Of a stretch of 64,000 nucleotides of DNA, positions 51,983-61,002 are shown one piece after another. The first letter of the stretch is position 1; each line of letters begins with the position of its first letter. The DNA lies in the NCBI RefSeq assembly GCF_000737705.1, contig NZ_JPRH01000005.1, positions 1 to 64,000 on the forward strand, read 5' to 3'. Both the position numbers and the translations under genes were made by a program. The notes under the pieces were generated by a model that was not told where the DNA came from, ran no database searches, and saw only the letters and a program-made list of their open reading frames with translations. The DNA is from Chryseobacterium soli. Lineage in GTDB: Bacteria; Bacteroidota; Bacteroidia; Flavobacteriales; Weeksellaceae.

Positions 51983-54649
51983 TTAACTTTTAAGCTTTTC
52001 CACATCTTCCGGCATTTCTGTTTCAGATGCTGCGATTTCTTTTTTGGTAAATCTAGGCTGCAATATTTTCGCAATCAGGCCCGTCCATCCTGTTTGATGG
52101 GAAGCTCCTACTCCACGCCCGTTGTCTCCATGGAAATATTCGTAAAATAAAATATAATCCTTAAAATTAGGATCTGTCTGAAACCTTTCATATTGATTGT
52201 TTACAGGCCGGTTTCCATTTTCATCTTTCAGGAATATTTTTGAAAGCCTTTTGCTTAAAGAATCGGCAATCTGATCTAAATTTAAGTACTCTCCGCTTCC
52301 TGTAGGATATTCGACCAAAAAGTCAGGACTGTAGTAAAAGAAAAACCGCTGCAAACTTTCGATGATCAAAAAGTTGATTGGAAACCAGATGGGTCCCCTC
52401 CAATTGCTATTCCCGCCAAAAAGGCCGCTGTCACTTTCTGCAGGAGTATATCTTACCCGGTAATCTGTTTCATTTAAATTCAGCGTATAAGGATTGTTCT
52501 CATATTCTTTGGATAACGCCCGAATTCCGTAATCACTTAGAAACTCATTCGGATTCAACATTCTGCTCAGCAATCTTTTCAGACGGTGGCCACGCAATAA
52601 AGACAATAAATGTTTAGAATCCTGTCCTTTCACTTCCCATCTTGAAACGAGAGAAGCCAGTTCCGGTTTATTTTCAAGAACCCATTTCATTCTCTTCTTA
52701 AAATTAGGAAGATTCTCAATCATTTCATCATCGATCACTTCTACTGCAAACATCGGAATTAATCCGACTATTGTTCTTAATTTAAGATACATATTTGTTC
52801 CGTCACTGGAAGAAATTGCATCGTAGAAAAATTCATCTTCTTCATCCCAAAGGCTGAAATTCTCTTCTCCCATATTATCCAGCGAATGGGCAATGGAAAG
52901 AAAATGTTCAAAGAATTTCATCGCCATTTCTTCGTACACTGTATTATACTGAGCGAGTTCCAAAGCAATTCTCATCATATTCAGGGCAAACATCGCCATC
53001 CAGCTTGTTCCGTCTGACTGTTCCAGCTGTTCACCATTCGGAAGAACTGCATTGCGGTCAAAAACCCCAATATTATCAAGGCCTAAAAATCCGCCTTCAA
53101 AAATATTATTCCCATTTTTATCTTTTTTATTGACCCACCACGTAAAATTCATTAGTAACTTTTGAAAAGCACTTTCCAAAAATTCTATGTCAGGTTTTTC
53201 TTTAAGAAATTCATCAATTTTAAATACTCTGAAAACAGCCCATGCATGAACCGGCGGATTAACATCGCTAAAATCCCATTCATAGGCAGGAAGTTGTCCA
53301 TTCGGATGCATATACCATTCAAATAAGAACAATTTCAGCTGGTATTTTGCAAAATCCGGATCAATTAAAGAAAAACTAATGGTATGAAACGCCAGGTCCC
53401 ACGTTGCATACCAGGGATATTCCCATTTGTCGGGCATCGAAATGATATGCTCATTATTAAGATGCTTCCATTCTGAATTCCTTATTTTTTCACGCGATTT
53501 CGGAGGTTTTATTTCTGCCGGATCTCCTTTAAGCCATTTATCTACATTGTAATGGTAAAACATTTTGTTCCAGAGCATTCCTGCAAATGCCTGCCGTTGC
53601 ACCAACTTCTCGTCATCCGTCTGGATTCCCTTCTGGATTTCAGCATAAAATTCATCCGATTCTTTTTGTCTTTTACTGAAAGTCTCTTCAAAATCCTCAA
53701 AAGGCTTTTCCAGCTTTTTGTCAGACATTCTGAATTCAAAAGTTTTAGTTTCTTTTGCTTTAAAATTTTCATCAATAAAAAATGAAGCTTTTGTACCCAC
53801 ATGCTCCGGATTTACAGATCCTGAATTTCCATTAATGATAAAATCGTTAATCCCATCCTTGCAATAGTTTGAAGTGTTGGGTGACTGGTAAATGCGTTCA
53901 CTGTTGGTCTCATTCTCACAAAACAAAACCTGTGCAGACTCTCTGGCATAGAGATTTTTTATTTCGAGATCTTTATGACTGATTTCAATGCAGGAAGAAT
54001 CCTCGGAACGTAATTGTGGCTTATAATCATCATAGCCCCAATTCCAGGTATTCCTGAACCATACGGTAGGAAGTAAGACAAGAGGAACATTGTTTTCAGA
54101 CTTATTAACAATCGTGAGCCTGATTAAAATATCATTCTGACTTTCTTTTACATATTCAATGAAAATATCAAAATATTCATCATGGTCAAAAATTCCGGTA
54201 TCGATAAGTTCGTATTCCGGGGCATCTTTACCTATACTTGCATTGGTTTCTATTAAATTTTCGTAGGGAAAAGCATTCTGGGGATATTTATAGAGCATCT
54301 TCATGTAGGAATGCGTGGGAGTGGAATCCAGATAATAAAAATATTCCTTTACATCTTCTCCGTGATTTCCTTGCCCATTGGTAAGACCGAAAAACCGCTC
54401 TTTTACCATTTTATCTTTCTTATTCCAAAATCCTACGGAGAATACGAGCTTCTGAAAATCATCACAGATGCCACATATTCCTTCTTCACCCCATCGGTAC
54501 GCTTTAGCTTCTGCTGTATCATGAGTGGTATAATTCCATGCGTCACCGTTGGCACTGTAATCTTCCCGTACAAGTCCCCATTCGCGGTTGCTTACATAAG
54601 GTCCCCATTTTTTCCATGAAACATCTGAAATTCTTTGCTTTTCCGACAT
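51983..54649 (-). CDS. GH63-like (MGH1-type) glycoside hydrolase
   Basis: The 888-residue cytoplasmic-looking protein has an N-terminal beta-sandwich domain (WKKWGPYVSNREWGLVREDY) followed by an (alpha/alpha)6 barrel as in GH63 glucosidases and the MGH1-like domain: PWYATWDLAFHTI, GGFLGLDNIGVFDR, QSDGTSWMAMFALNMM, NWRGPIWFPINFLI and GASHQTGWTGL. The Asp and Glu in these motifs fit the catalytic positions, so it should be active on an alpha-glucoside or mannosylglycerate-type substrate. No signal peptide is visible. The SDR gene lies upstream on the same strand, 111 bp away, with a hairpin-forming repeat between them. Confidence 0.9.
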   Translation of the reverse strand: MSEKQRISDVSWKKWGPYVSNREWGLVREDYSANGDAWNYTTHDTAEAKAYRWGEEGICGICDDFQKLVFSVGFWNKKDKMVKERFFGLTNGQGNHGEDVKEYFYYLDSTPTHSYMKMLYKYPQNAFPYENLIETNASIGKDAPEYELIDTGIFDHDEYFDIFIEYVKESQNDILIRLTIVNKSENNVPLVLLPTVWFRNTWNWGYDDYKPQLRSEDSSCIEISHKDLEIKNLYARESAQVLFCENETNSERIYQSPNTSNYCKDGINDFIINGNSGSVNPEHVGTKASFFIDENFKAKETKTFEFRMSDKKLEKPFEDFEETFSKRQKESDEFYAEIQKGIQTDDEKLVQRQAFAGMLWNKMFYHYNVDKWLKGDPAEIKPPKSREKIRNSEWKHLNNEHIISMPDKWEYPWYATWDLAFHTISFSLIDPDFAKYQLKLFLFEWYMHPNGQLPAYEWDFSDVNPPVHAWAVFRVFKIDEFLKEKPDIEFLESAFQKLLMNFTWWVNKKDKNGNNIFEGGFLGLDNIGVFDRNAVLPNGEQLEQSDGTSWMAMFALNMMRIALELAQYNTVYEEMAMKFFEHFLSIAHSLDNMGEENFSLWDEEDEFFYDAISSSDGTNMYLKLRTIVGLIPMFAVEVIDDEMIENLPNFKKRMKWVLENKPELASLVSRWEVKGQDSKHLLSLLRGHRLKRLLSRMLNPNEFLSDYGIRALSKEYENNPYTLNLNETDYRVRYTPAESDSGLFGGNSNWRGPIWFPINFLIIESLQRFFFYYSPDFLVEYPTGSGEYLNLDQIADSLSKRLSKIFLKDENGNRPVNNQYERFQTDPNFKDYILFYEYFHGDNGRGVGASHQTGWTGLIAKILQPRFTKKEIAASETEMPEDVEKLKS

Positions 54650-54675
54650 GAATTAAGTTTTAAGTTATTTAAAAA

Positions 54676-54755
54676 AGTGAATGGTCAATCGTCAATTTCT
54701 GCTTCGCAAGGCAATTAAAATTCACAACGAAGTTAATTCACTATTGACAATCGCT
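54676..54755. repeat. Imperfect intergenic hairpin repeat (copy A)
   Basis: Between the glycosidase and SDR genes, an imperfect inverted repeat joins a left arm containing GTGAATGGTCAATCGTCAAT to a right arm ending in TTAATTCACTATTGACAAT. Similar words (gtgaatgg, gtcaat/gtcagt) recur in a second hairpin at 58886-58936, so both probably belong to one intergenic repeat family. Confidence 0.45.
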
Positions 54756-54760
54756 ATCTT

Positions 54761-55570
54761 CTACCCTCCGGTTGAAAAACTTTCAAAAGTGGTCATTGCG
54801 CCATCGATGAAAATACTGGTTCCTGTAATATAATCTGCCAGGTCACTTGCCAAGAAAGCAGCCAGATTCCCGATATCCTGCGGTTGTCCTATTCTATTAT
54901 AAGGAATTAAGGTCAACAAAGAATTCAGAGCCTGTGGAGTACTCCACGCATCTTTATTGATAGGTGTCTGGATTGCACCCGGACAAATTGAATTAACCCT
55001 GATTTTATCCGCTCCATATTCCTGAGCAAGTGTCTGCATCAACATTCTGATTGCTCCTTTACTCGAAGCATAATTGGCATGTCCCGCCCAGGGAATGATT
55101 TCATGAACAGAGCTGATATGGATGATTTTTCCACACGCAACAGAACGTGAAGGATCGATGCCGCGACGTAAAAATTCTTTGATAGCTTCTCTGGCACAAA
55201 GAAACTGCCCGGTAAGGTTTACTCCAATGACAGCATTCCACTGATCGAGTGTCATCTCGGTGAATTTCGCATCTTTCTGGATGCCTGCATTATTGATTAA
55301 AATATCTACTGTTCCTAATTCAGCAACGACATCTTTAAACATTGCAATCACCTCATCCTCTTTGGAAACATCACATTGATAAGTAATGCCTTTTCCGCCG
55401 GCATCAGTAATTTCTTTTAAAACTGCCTGGGCATCCGGGAAAGATTTTTCTACCGGATAATTAATAACGACTGTGGCACCTGCAGAAGCTAATGATGCAG
55501 CAATTCCCTTGCCTATTCCACTTGAGGCTCCGGTAATGACAGCCACCTGATTTTGAAGTGATATTTCCAT
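54761..55570 (-). CDS. SDR-family oxidoreductase (glucose 1-dehydrogenase-like)
   Basis: The 269-residue protein is a classical short-chain dehydrogenase: cofactor motif TGASSGIGKGIA, NNAG (ILINNAGIQKD), the Ser of HISSVHEI, the YASSK catalytic Tyr/Lys, and the PGAIQTPI loop. The sequence is closest in pattern to glucose 1-dehydrogenases. The position after the GH63-like glycosidase could mean use of the released sugar, which is an inference from gene order. The C-terminal FSTGG tail is unremarkable. Confidence 0.93.
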   Translation of the reverse strand: MEISLQNQVAVITGASSGIGKGIAASLASAGATVVINYPVEKSFPDAQAVLKEITDAGGKGITYQCDVSKEDEVIAMFKDVVAELGTVDILINNAGIQKDAKFTEMTLDQWNAVIGVNLTGQFLCAREAIKEFLRRGIDPSRSVACGKIIHISSVHEIIPWAGHANYASSKGAIRMLMQTLAQEYGADKIRVNSICPGAIQTPINKDAWSTPQALNSLLTLIPYNRIGQPQDIGNLAAFLASDLADYITGTSIFIDGAMTTFESFSTGG

Positions 55571-55632
55571 ATTTATTATTTGATCTTACTCAAAGTTAAT
55601 GGAAAGTATCGGTGAGAATGAAAGATTTTAAA

Positions 55633-56115
55633 TTAAAATTTTCTTAAAGTTTTATACATCAGGAATTGAGGACCGCTTCTTCCTACCCTCGTTTTTCCCT
55701 CAAAAACATATCCTGTTTTTAAGTAGAGCTGATATGCTGAACTATTTTTTTCGTTAACTGCCAGCACTATTTCATTACATTCTCCAAAATGTTCTTTAAC
55801 AAAATCATCCAAGTTCATCATGGCAGATTTTCCAATTCCTTTCCCCTGTAATTGAGGGTTTATAGAGAAAGATCTTAGTAACACAGAATTTTTATTCTCG
55901 GTAAGATCGAATTTATCTTCTCCGAAATCCAGTACAAAAAATCCAGCTGGCTTTTCATCATGGAAAATGGTTATTGGATATGCCAAATCATCATCTCGTT
56001 CTTTAATCCGTTCAAGCGCCTCTTCTGCAGTTGCGGTAAAAAGAGATTGAGTTTCATCCAACGTATATTGTAATCCTGATACATCTTCAGGCTTGAAAAA
56101 ATGTAAACTGGTCAT
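55633..56115 (-). CDS. GNAT-family N-acetyltransferase
   Basis: The 160-residue protein has a GNAT core: GFFVLDFGEDKF strand, SFSINPQLQGKGIGKSAM with the Q-G-x-G-x-G/A acetyl-CoA loop, and VNEKNSSAYQLYLKTGYVFEG at the C-terminal end. No signal peptide is present. Its gene is 3 bp downstream of the DUF1684 gene, so the two are very probably one transcript. The substrate is unknown. Confidence 0.9.
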   Translation of the reverse strand: MTSLHFFKPEDVSGLQYTLDETQSLFTATAEEALERIKERDDDLAYPITIFHDEKPAGFFVLDFGEDKFDLTENKNSVLLRSFSINPQLQGKGIGKSAMMNLDDFVKEHFGECNEIVLAVNEKNSSAYQLYLKTGYVFEGKTRVGRSGPQFLMYKTLRKF

Positions 56116-56118
56116 TGC

Positions 56119-56736
56119 TTAATGGTGATAAATATCCTGATACATTACTCCTGCTCTTATTTCTACCGGAAGTTTATTTTCTTCCGGAACAATCGGACAG
56201 TTATAGTCGTAAGCGTTATAAGCACAGAAAGGTTGGTAAGATTGATTGAAATCCAATATGATGGTATTGCCTTTCGGTATCCTCAGGTCCATATATTTTC
56301 CACCACCATAGGTTTCCTTTTCGTTGGTTGCATCACGAAACGGAAGGAAAAGATAATCTTTATACTTTTTCTGTTTGATTAAATCCAAACTTTGATACAG
56401 GTTTAAGGTATAGGATTTCCCATCTAATTCAAAGATTGCTTTTCCATATTCTCTGTACGTTTTTGTTTTGCCTGAAGATGTCGGAAGGTCAAAAGGTTTC
56501 GCATTTTTTGTTTTCACGAATTTTGCCGTAACTCTATATTTCAGATCAAAAGGAAAGAAAGGATGCCCTTTAAAATTCGTAAAGTTATCTCCACGTAAAG
56601 GAGTTTCTTTAGGATTAAGGTATTCCGCATTCAAATCTTCCTGAAATTTTTTAACCTCCATGACTTCCGGAGAAACCATTTTTTGAGAAAAGATCCACAG
56701 TGGGAATAGTAAGAATAAGACAATATATTTTTTCAT
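56119..56736 (-). CDS. DUF1684 secreted protein
   Basis: The 205-residue protein has a signal peptide (ends WIFSQ) and the DUF1684 hallmarks: an FPFDLKYRVTAKFVK strand, YREYGKAIFELDGKSYTL, a DLRIPKGNTIILDFNQSYQPFCAYN region and the terminal NCPIVPEENKLPVEIRAG. Members are widespread, and their function is unsettled. It is probably exported to the periplasm. The acetyltransferase gene follows after 3 bp. Confidence 0.9.
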   Translation of the reverse strand: MKKYIVLFLLFPLWIFSQKMVSPEVMEVKKFQEDLNAEYLNPKETPLRGDNFTNFKGHPFFPFDLKYRVTAKFVKTKNAKPFDLPTSSGKTKTYREYGKAIFELDGKSYTLNLYQSLDLIKQKKYKDYLFLPFRDATNEKETYGGGKYMDLRIPKGNTIILDFNQSYQPFCAYNAYDYNCPIVPEENKLPVEIRAGVMYQDIYHH

Positions 56737-56860
56737 ACATGTTTCGATTAAAAGAGTAAAACTATGAATTTTTCATGGGATGAAAGTTAAAATTCCCCCA
56801 AAAAAGCACAATCTGCTTTTAAATAGAATTCTCTAGCATGCTTTTTGAAAAATACAGAAC

Positions 56861-58438
56861 ATGGACAGAAAGAAATTCATTACAACAAGTGTTTTAGCGG
56901 TATCCGGCTTCTATTTTTTACAATCTAATTTATTTCAGGCAGCCCAGCGTACGGCTTCTGAACAAAAAGACCGAGAGGCTCCGATCATTATTGTCGGATC
57001 AGGATATGGCGGTGCTGTTTCAGCACTTCGTTTGTCTGAAGCCGGAAAAAAAGTAGTGATGCTGGAAATGGGTCTTAATTGGGAAAAATCAGGAATTCCT
57101 TTTTCCAATCTTCTAAAGCCTGGTAAAAGTGCAGCTTGGTTAAAAAAGAAAAGTATAGCCCCTTTCATGAATCTTTTTTCTTTAACTCCATTTACTGCGG
57201 CATTGGACCGGCTGGATTATGAACACATCAATGTTTGGGTAGGAAGAGGCGTAGGAGGCGGATCAATCGTTAACGGTGGAATGGCTGTTACCCCGAAAGA
57301 AAGTTATTTTAAGGAGATTTTTCCGGACCTTGATGCTGAAAAATTTTATAATTTCTATTTTCCATTAGTCCATAAAGAACTGAAAGTGAATGTGATTGAC
57401 GAGCAGTTTTTAAAAGACTGTCCTTATTATAAATTTACAAGAGTAGGTGAAGAAGAAGCGCATAAAGCGGGCTTTAAAACCATCCGTGTTCCCAACGTTT
57501 ATGATTTCAAATATATGGAGAAAGAATTCAGAAATGAGGTTCCCCGCTCTGCCTTGAATACGGAAGTCATCTATGGAAATAATCATGGTAAGAACAGCCT
57601 GGATAAAACCTACCTCAAAAAGGCATTGGAAACAGGAAATCTGGAGATCCTGGATCTTCACAAAGTTGACCACATTAAGCTCAATGAAGATAAAAGTTAT
57701 ACGTTAGCTATCCAGCAGATCGATACAGCAGGGCAAACCATTGCTGATAAAACTTTTCACTGTAAAAAGTTAATCCTTTCGGCCGGAACGATGGGAACGT
57801 TAGAATTATTACTGCGTTCTCATTCTCTACATAACTTTCCTGTTCATGAACTTGTCGGTAAAAACTGGGGGAACAATGGAAATTTCATGACAGGCAGAAA
57901 CTGGGTAAAACCGTTGTCCGGCGGAACAGGTGCCCAGCAGTCTACCATTCCCGTGGGTGGAGTTGATAACTGGGATGATCCAGAGCATCCTTTTTTTACC
58001 GAGATTGCTCCGCTTCCCATGGGAATGGATGTAGCCACCGCTTTGTATCTGCTCATTAACAGGGTTGATAAAAAAGGTGAGGTTACTTATGATTCAGCAC
58101 AGACAAAATTGACTCTGAACTGGGATCAAAGTCATACCGTTACAATGAAAGAAAATGCCAATTATTTTATCAAAAAAATGAACAAAGCTAACGGTGGAAC
58201 CCGCAGTCATTTTCTTTTTAATAATGGCTTTGGAGCTGATATTTGTTATCATCCGCTTGGCGGCTGTGTTTTGGGACAGGCTACCAATCAGTATGGCAAG
58301 CTTAAAGAACATGAAAATCTGTATGTGTTGGACGGCTCATTAATTCCGGGAACTATTGGAGTGAATCCATTTGTTACGATCACCGCCATTGCAGAATTTT
58401 GTATTGAAAATTTAATCCGGACAAATGAATTTGCGTAG
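56861..58438 (+). CDS. GMC-family oxidoreductase (cholesterol-oxidase-like)
   Basis: The 525-residue protein has an N-terminal hydrophobic leader (MDRKKFITTSVLAVSGFYFL) that may be a Tat-type or Sec signal, then the FAD-binding motif IIVGSGYGGAVSALRLSEAGKKV and the GMC signatures [17 protein letters not shown] and SAGTMGTLELLLRS. The C-terminal CYHPLGGCVLG and GTIGVNPFVTI segments match ChoD-type sterol oxidases, with His and Asn in the active-site positions. Substrate oxidation of a sterol or other alcohol is likely; sterol use is not proven. It is a single gene. Confidence 0.92.
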   Translation: MDRKKFITTSVLAVSGFYFLQSNLFQAAQRTASEQKDREAPIIIVGSGYGGAVSALRLSEAGKKVVMLEMGLNWEKSGIPFSNLLKPGKSAAWLKKKSIAPFMNLFSLTPFTAALDRLDYEHINVWVGRGVGGGSIVNGGMAVTPKESYFKEIFPDLDAEKFYNFYFPLVHKELKVNVIDEQFLKDCPYYKFTRVGEEEAHKAGFKTIRVPNVYDFKYMEKEFRNEVPRSALNTEVIYGNNHGKNSLDKTYLKKALETGNLEILDLHKVDHIKLNEDKSYTLAIQQIDTAGQTIADKTFHCKKLILSAGTMGTLELLLRSHSLHNFPVHELVGKNWGNNGNFMTGRNWVKPLSGGTGAQQSTIPVGGVDNWDDPEHPFFTEIAPLPMGMDVATALYLLINRVDKKGEVTYDSAQTKLTLNWDQSHTVTMKENANYFIKKMNKANGGTRSHFLFNNGFGADICYHPLGGCVLGQATNQYGKLKEHENLYVLDGSLIPGTIGVNPFVTITAIAEFCIENLIRTNEFA

Positions 58439-58466
58439 CCTAAGAAAAGCTACTATGTATCAGTAT

Positions 58467-58868
58467 TTAATATGATTCTGCAATTTTAACCCGATAGACA
58501 TCCAACGAATTTCGTTTAATGGAATTGACATAAAATCCGCCTTCTTCAGGAATAACTTCCTTAAGATCAAAACTCTTACAGTCTTTAGGAAGTCCTGAAA
58601 ATATAAGGGTAAACCAAAAATCTTTCATGAAAGGAACCACCGTCCAATTGGGAGACATGGTAATATTCTCAACATGGATCAGTTTACTTTTATGCTCGGA
58701 TTGATTATCAAAAAGATAGGTTGACTGCCAGATCCTGATGAGATTTCCTAAAAACGGCGATGCCGGAAAACAACAGTGTACAATAACCTGCTTCTCTTCT
58801 TCTATTTTTGTCTGAAGAGATTCCAGGAGCTCTTTTACGATGATTGGCTTTACAACGACTTCTTCCAC
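58467..58868 (-). CDS. Hypothetical protein next to mqo
   Basis: I do not recognise this 133-residue protein. It has no signal peptide. The sequence suggests an alpha/beta fold: an N-terminal helix (VKELLESLQTKIEEEK), a strand with a Cys-Cys pair (VIVHCCFPAS) and later strands (KLIHVENITMSPNWTVVPFMKDFWFTLIF, given only as its opening). The C-terminal half ends in FYVNSIKRNSLDVYRVKI. It lies 76 bp downstream of mqo in the same direction, with a hairpin repeat between, so a shared transcript is uncertain. Codon use is normal for the region. Confidence 0.65.
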   Translation of the reverse strand: MEEVVVKPIIVKELLESLQTKIEEEKQVIVHCCFPASPFLGNLIRIWQSTYLFDNQSEHKSKLIHVENITMSPNWTVVPFMKDFWFTLIFSGLPKDCKSFDLKEVIPEEGGFYVNSIKRNSLDVYRVKIAESY

Positions 58869-58885
58869 TTTTTTTGTTACTATGA

Positions 58886-58936
58886 ATCATCAGTGATGAA
58901 TGGTTAATTTTACATTCACCGTTCACCACTGACAAT
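58886..58936. repeat. Imperfect intergenic hairpin repeat (copy B)
   Basis: An imperfect inverted repeat of about 19 bp per arm (left arm atcagtgatgaatggttaa; right arm, reverse complement, gtcagtggtgaacggtgaa; 15 of 19 positions agree) with a 10-nt centre. It resembles copy A at 54676-54755 and lies between mqo and the hypothetical gene. Confidence 0.5.
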
Positions 58937-58944
58937 TTCTTTTT

Positions 58945-60450
58945 TTAATATTCTAATTCTAATGTCTCTTTGGTGTAATTTCTTACTTTCTCGGTAAGTT
59001 CAGGATTTTCTGCCAATTTCTGACCATAAGAAGGAATCATTTCCAGAAGTTTTTCTTTCCATTCTCCCTGGAGCTTATCCGGGAAGCATTTTTCAAGAAC
59101 ATTCACCATGGCGTATACTGCTGTTGAAGCTCCTGGTGAAGCCCCCAGTAATGAAGCAATAGTACCGCTTTTATTCACCACTACTTCAGTACCGAACTCC
59201 AGTTTACCACCGTCTTTTTCATCTTTTTTAATGATCTGAACTCTTTGTCCTGCAAGTTTCAGTTCCCAATCCTCTTCATTGGCATCTTTGATAAATTCTC
59301 TCAAATGCTGCATTCTCTGAGATTTTGTCATCGCAACCTGCTGGATCAGATATTTGGTCAAAGGAATATTATGCCACCACGCTCCAAACAGAGAGCGTAA
59401 ATTTTTGGTATTTACACTTTCGGGAAGATCAAGGTAACTTCCTTCTTTTAAAAATTTTGTTGAAAATCCTGCGAAGGGACCAAAAAGAAGTGCTTTTTTA
59501 CCATCGATAATTCTAAGGTCCAAATGCGGTACCGACATCGGCGGAGCATCTACTGTAGCCTGTGTATACACTTTCGCCTGGTGTTTTTCTACCAGTTCCT
59601 GATTGTGCGATACGAGCCATTGCCCTGAAACAGGAAATCCGCCATATCCTTCACTTTCTTTAATATCAGAGCTGTCAAGCAATGGAAGCGCGTATCCGCC
59701 TGCTCCTATGAATACAAAGTCTGCATTAACTTCCTGTTTATGGTTATTGATCCTGTCTTTCACTTTCATTCCCCAGGTGCCGTCTTCTCTTGGATCTACA
59801 TCTTTTACTTCGTGGTATAAGAAAACCTCTACATTGGAATCTTCCAGTAAGTGTCTTCCCATTTTGCGGGTCAGGGATCCAAAATTTACATCGGTCCCCA
59901 AATCCATTTTAGTCGCTGCCATCACTTCAGAATCGTTTCGCTTGCTCATGACAAGCGGAATCCATTCTCTCAGCTGATTATGATCTGTAGAATATTTCAT
60001 TCCTGAAAACAGGACAGATCCTGACATTTTTTCGTGGCGCTTTCTTAAGTATTCGGCATCTTTCTCACCAAATACCAAGCTCATATGGGGACATGAATTA
60101 ATAAATTCCTTAGGATCTTTTACATAGCCTTTTTTAATAAGGTAGGCCCAAAACTGTTTAGACATTTCGAACTGCTCTGCAATACTTTCTGCTTTAGAGA
60201 TATCGATGGAGCCATCGGGTTTTTCCGGGGTATAATTAAGTTCACAAAAGGCTGAGTGTCCGGTTCCTGCATTGTTCCATGCTGCCGTACTTTCTTTGGC
60301 AAACCTTCCCAGCCTTTCAAATATGGCAATTTCCAGATCGGGGTTAAATTCATGAAGCAATGTAGCTAAAGTGGCACTCATAATTCCGCCACCTATCAGT
60401 ACAACGTCGTATTTTGGTTTTGGCGTTCTGCTTGTAAGGGATTGTGACAT
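58945..60450 (-). CDS. mqo: Malate:quinone oxidoreductase
   Basis: Mqo oxidises malate to oxaloacetate and passes electrons to the quinone pool at the inner membrane, replacing or supplementing malate dehydrogenase in the TCA cycle. The 501-residue protein has the FAD motif DVVLIGGGIMSATLATLL, the family segments ESTAAWNNAGTGHSAFCELN (given by its character), VSHNQELVEKHQAKVY and LDLRIIDGKKALLFGPFAG, and the C-terminal LLGASPGASTAVYAM. The length and order match the Mqo family. It has no visible signal peptide, as expected for a peripheral membrane enzyme. Confidence 0.97.
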   Translation of the reverse strand: MSQSLTSRTPKPKYDVVLIGGGIMSATLATLLHEFNPDLEIAIFERLGRFAKESTAAWNNAGTGHSAFCELNYTPEKPDGSIDISKAESIAEQFEMSKQFWAYLIKKGYVKDPKEFINSCPHMSLVFGEKDAEYLRKRHEKMSGSVLFSGMKYSTDHNQLREWIPLVMSKRNDSEVMAATKMDLGTDVNFGSLTRKMGRHLLEDSNVEVFLYHEVKDVDPREDGTWGMKVKDRINNHKQEVNADFVFIGAGGYALPLLDSSDIKESEGYGGFPVSGQWLVSHNQELVEKHQAKVYTQATVDAPPMSVPHLDLRIIDGKKALLFGPFAGFSTKFLKEGSYLDLPESVNTKNLRSLFGAWWHNIPLTKYLIQQVAMTKSQRMQHLREFIKDANEEDWELKLAGQRVQIIKKDEKDGGKLEFGTEVVVNKSGTIASLLGASPGASTAVYAMVNVLEKCFPDKLQGEWKEKLLEMIPSYGQKLAENPELTEKVRNYTKETLELEY

Positions 60451-61002
60451 AATTCTAAATTTTACTCAAATTTCGGGAAAAGTTTTTAGAACCTCTGCCC
60501 TCTTTAACGATTTTAACACGTTAATTTTTGGTCCAAAATAAATTAATAAATTCTTCATCATTTATCATGGAAATTATCAATCTTATACTATCGATACTCG
60601 GTATTGAAATTACTTTTTTGTTTATGATTTTCAAAATTTGCCAGTAATTACGTTCATTTTACGAGTAAAATTTAGGATTTTAAAATTTTAATTAAAAAAA
60701 TTAATCAAAGATTTTCAACACATTTATTTTTTTCTAAATCTAAGTTTATTTATGTCTTTTTAAGTTGGCCATGTAGAATATCGCAACAGTAGTTGCTAGC
60801 CATAATATTATTTATCAATTAATAGTGATAATTATGAATAATATTCAATATTAAGTGAAATTAAATAAAAATAAATCAAATAAAACATTAAAAAATTACA
60901 ATTAATATTATTATTCTACGCATATTTTCCTTACTTTGGTATGAAATTAATACATATTCCAATAACTATTAATTCAAAATATTTCGAATAAACATACTAA
61001 AG
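60451..61002. other. Gene-free AT-rich intergenic region
   Basis: This divergent region of 552 bp between mqo and the tandem secreted-protein genes has no ORF of normal size. A 26-codon hydrophobic frame (60567-60647) is present but unsupported. A weak -7-like sequence (TTACTTTGG, 60931-60939) lies 64 bp before the next gene. No repeat or RNA gene was recognised. Confidence 0.5.

Noticed and set aside
60567-60647. 26-codon hydrophobic ORF that could encode a small membrane peptide
   Set aside because: AT-rich sequence readily produces hydrophobic short frames; no promoter, terminator or conservation evidence supports it.
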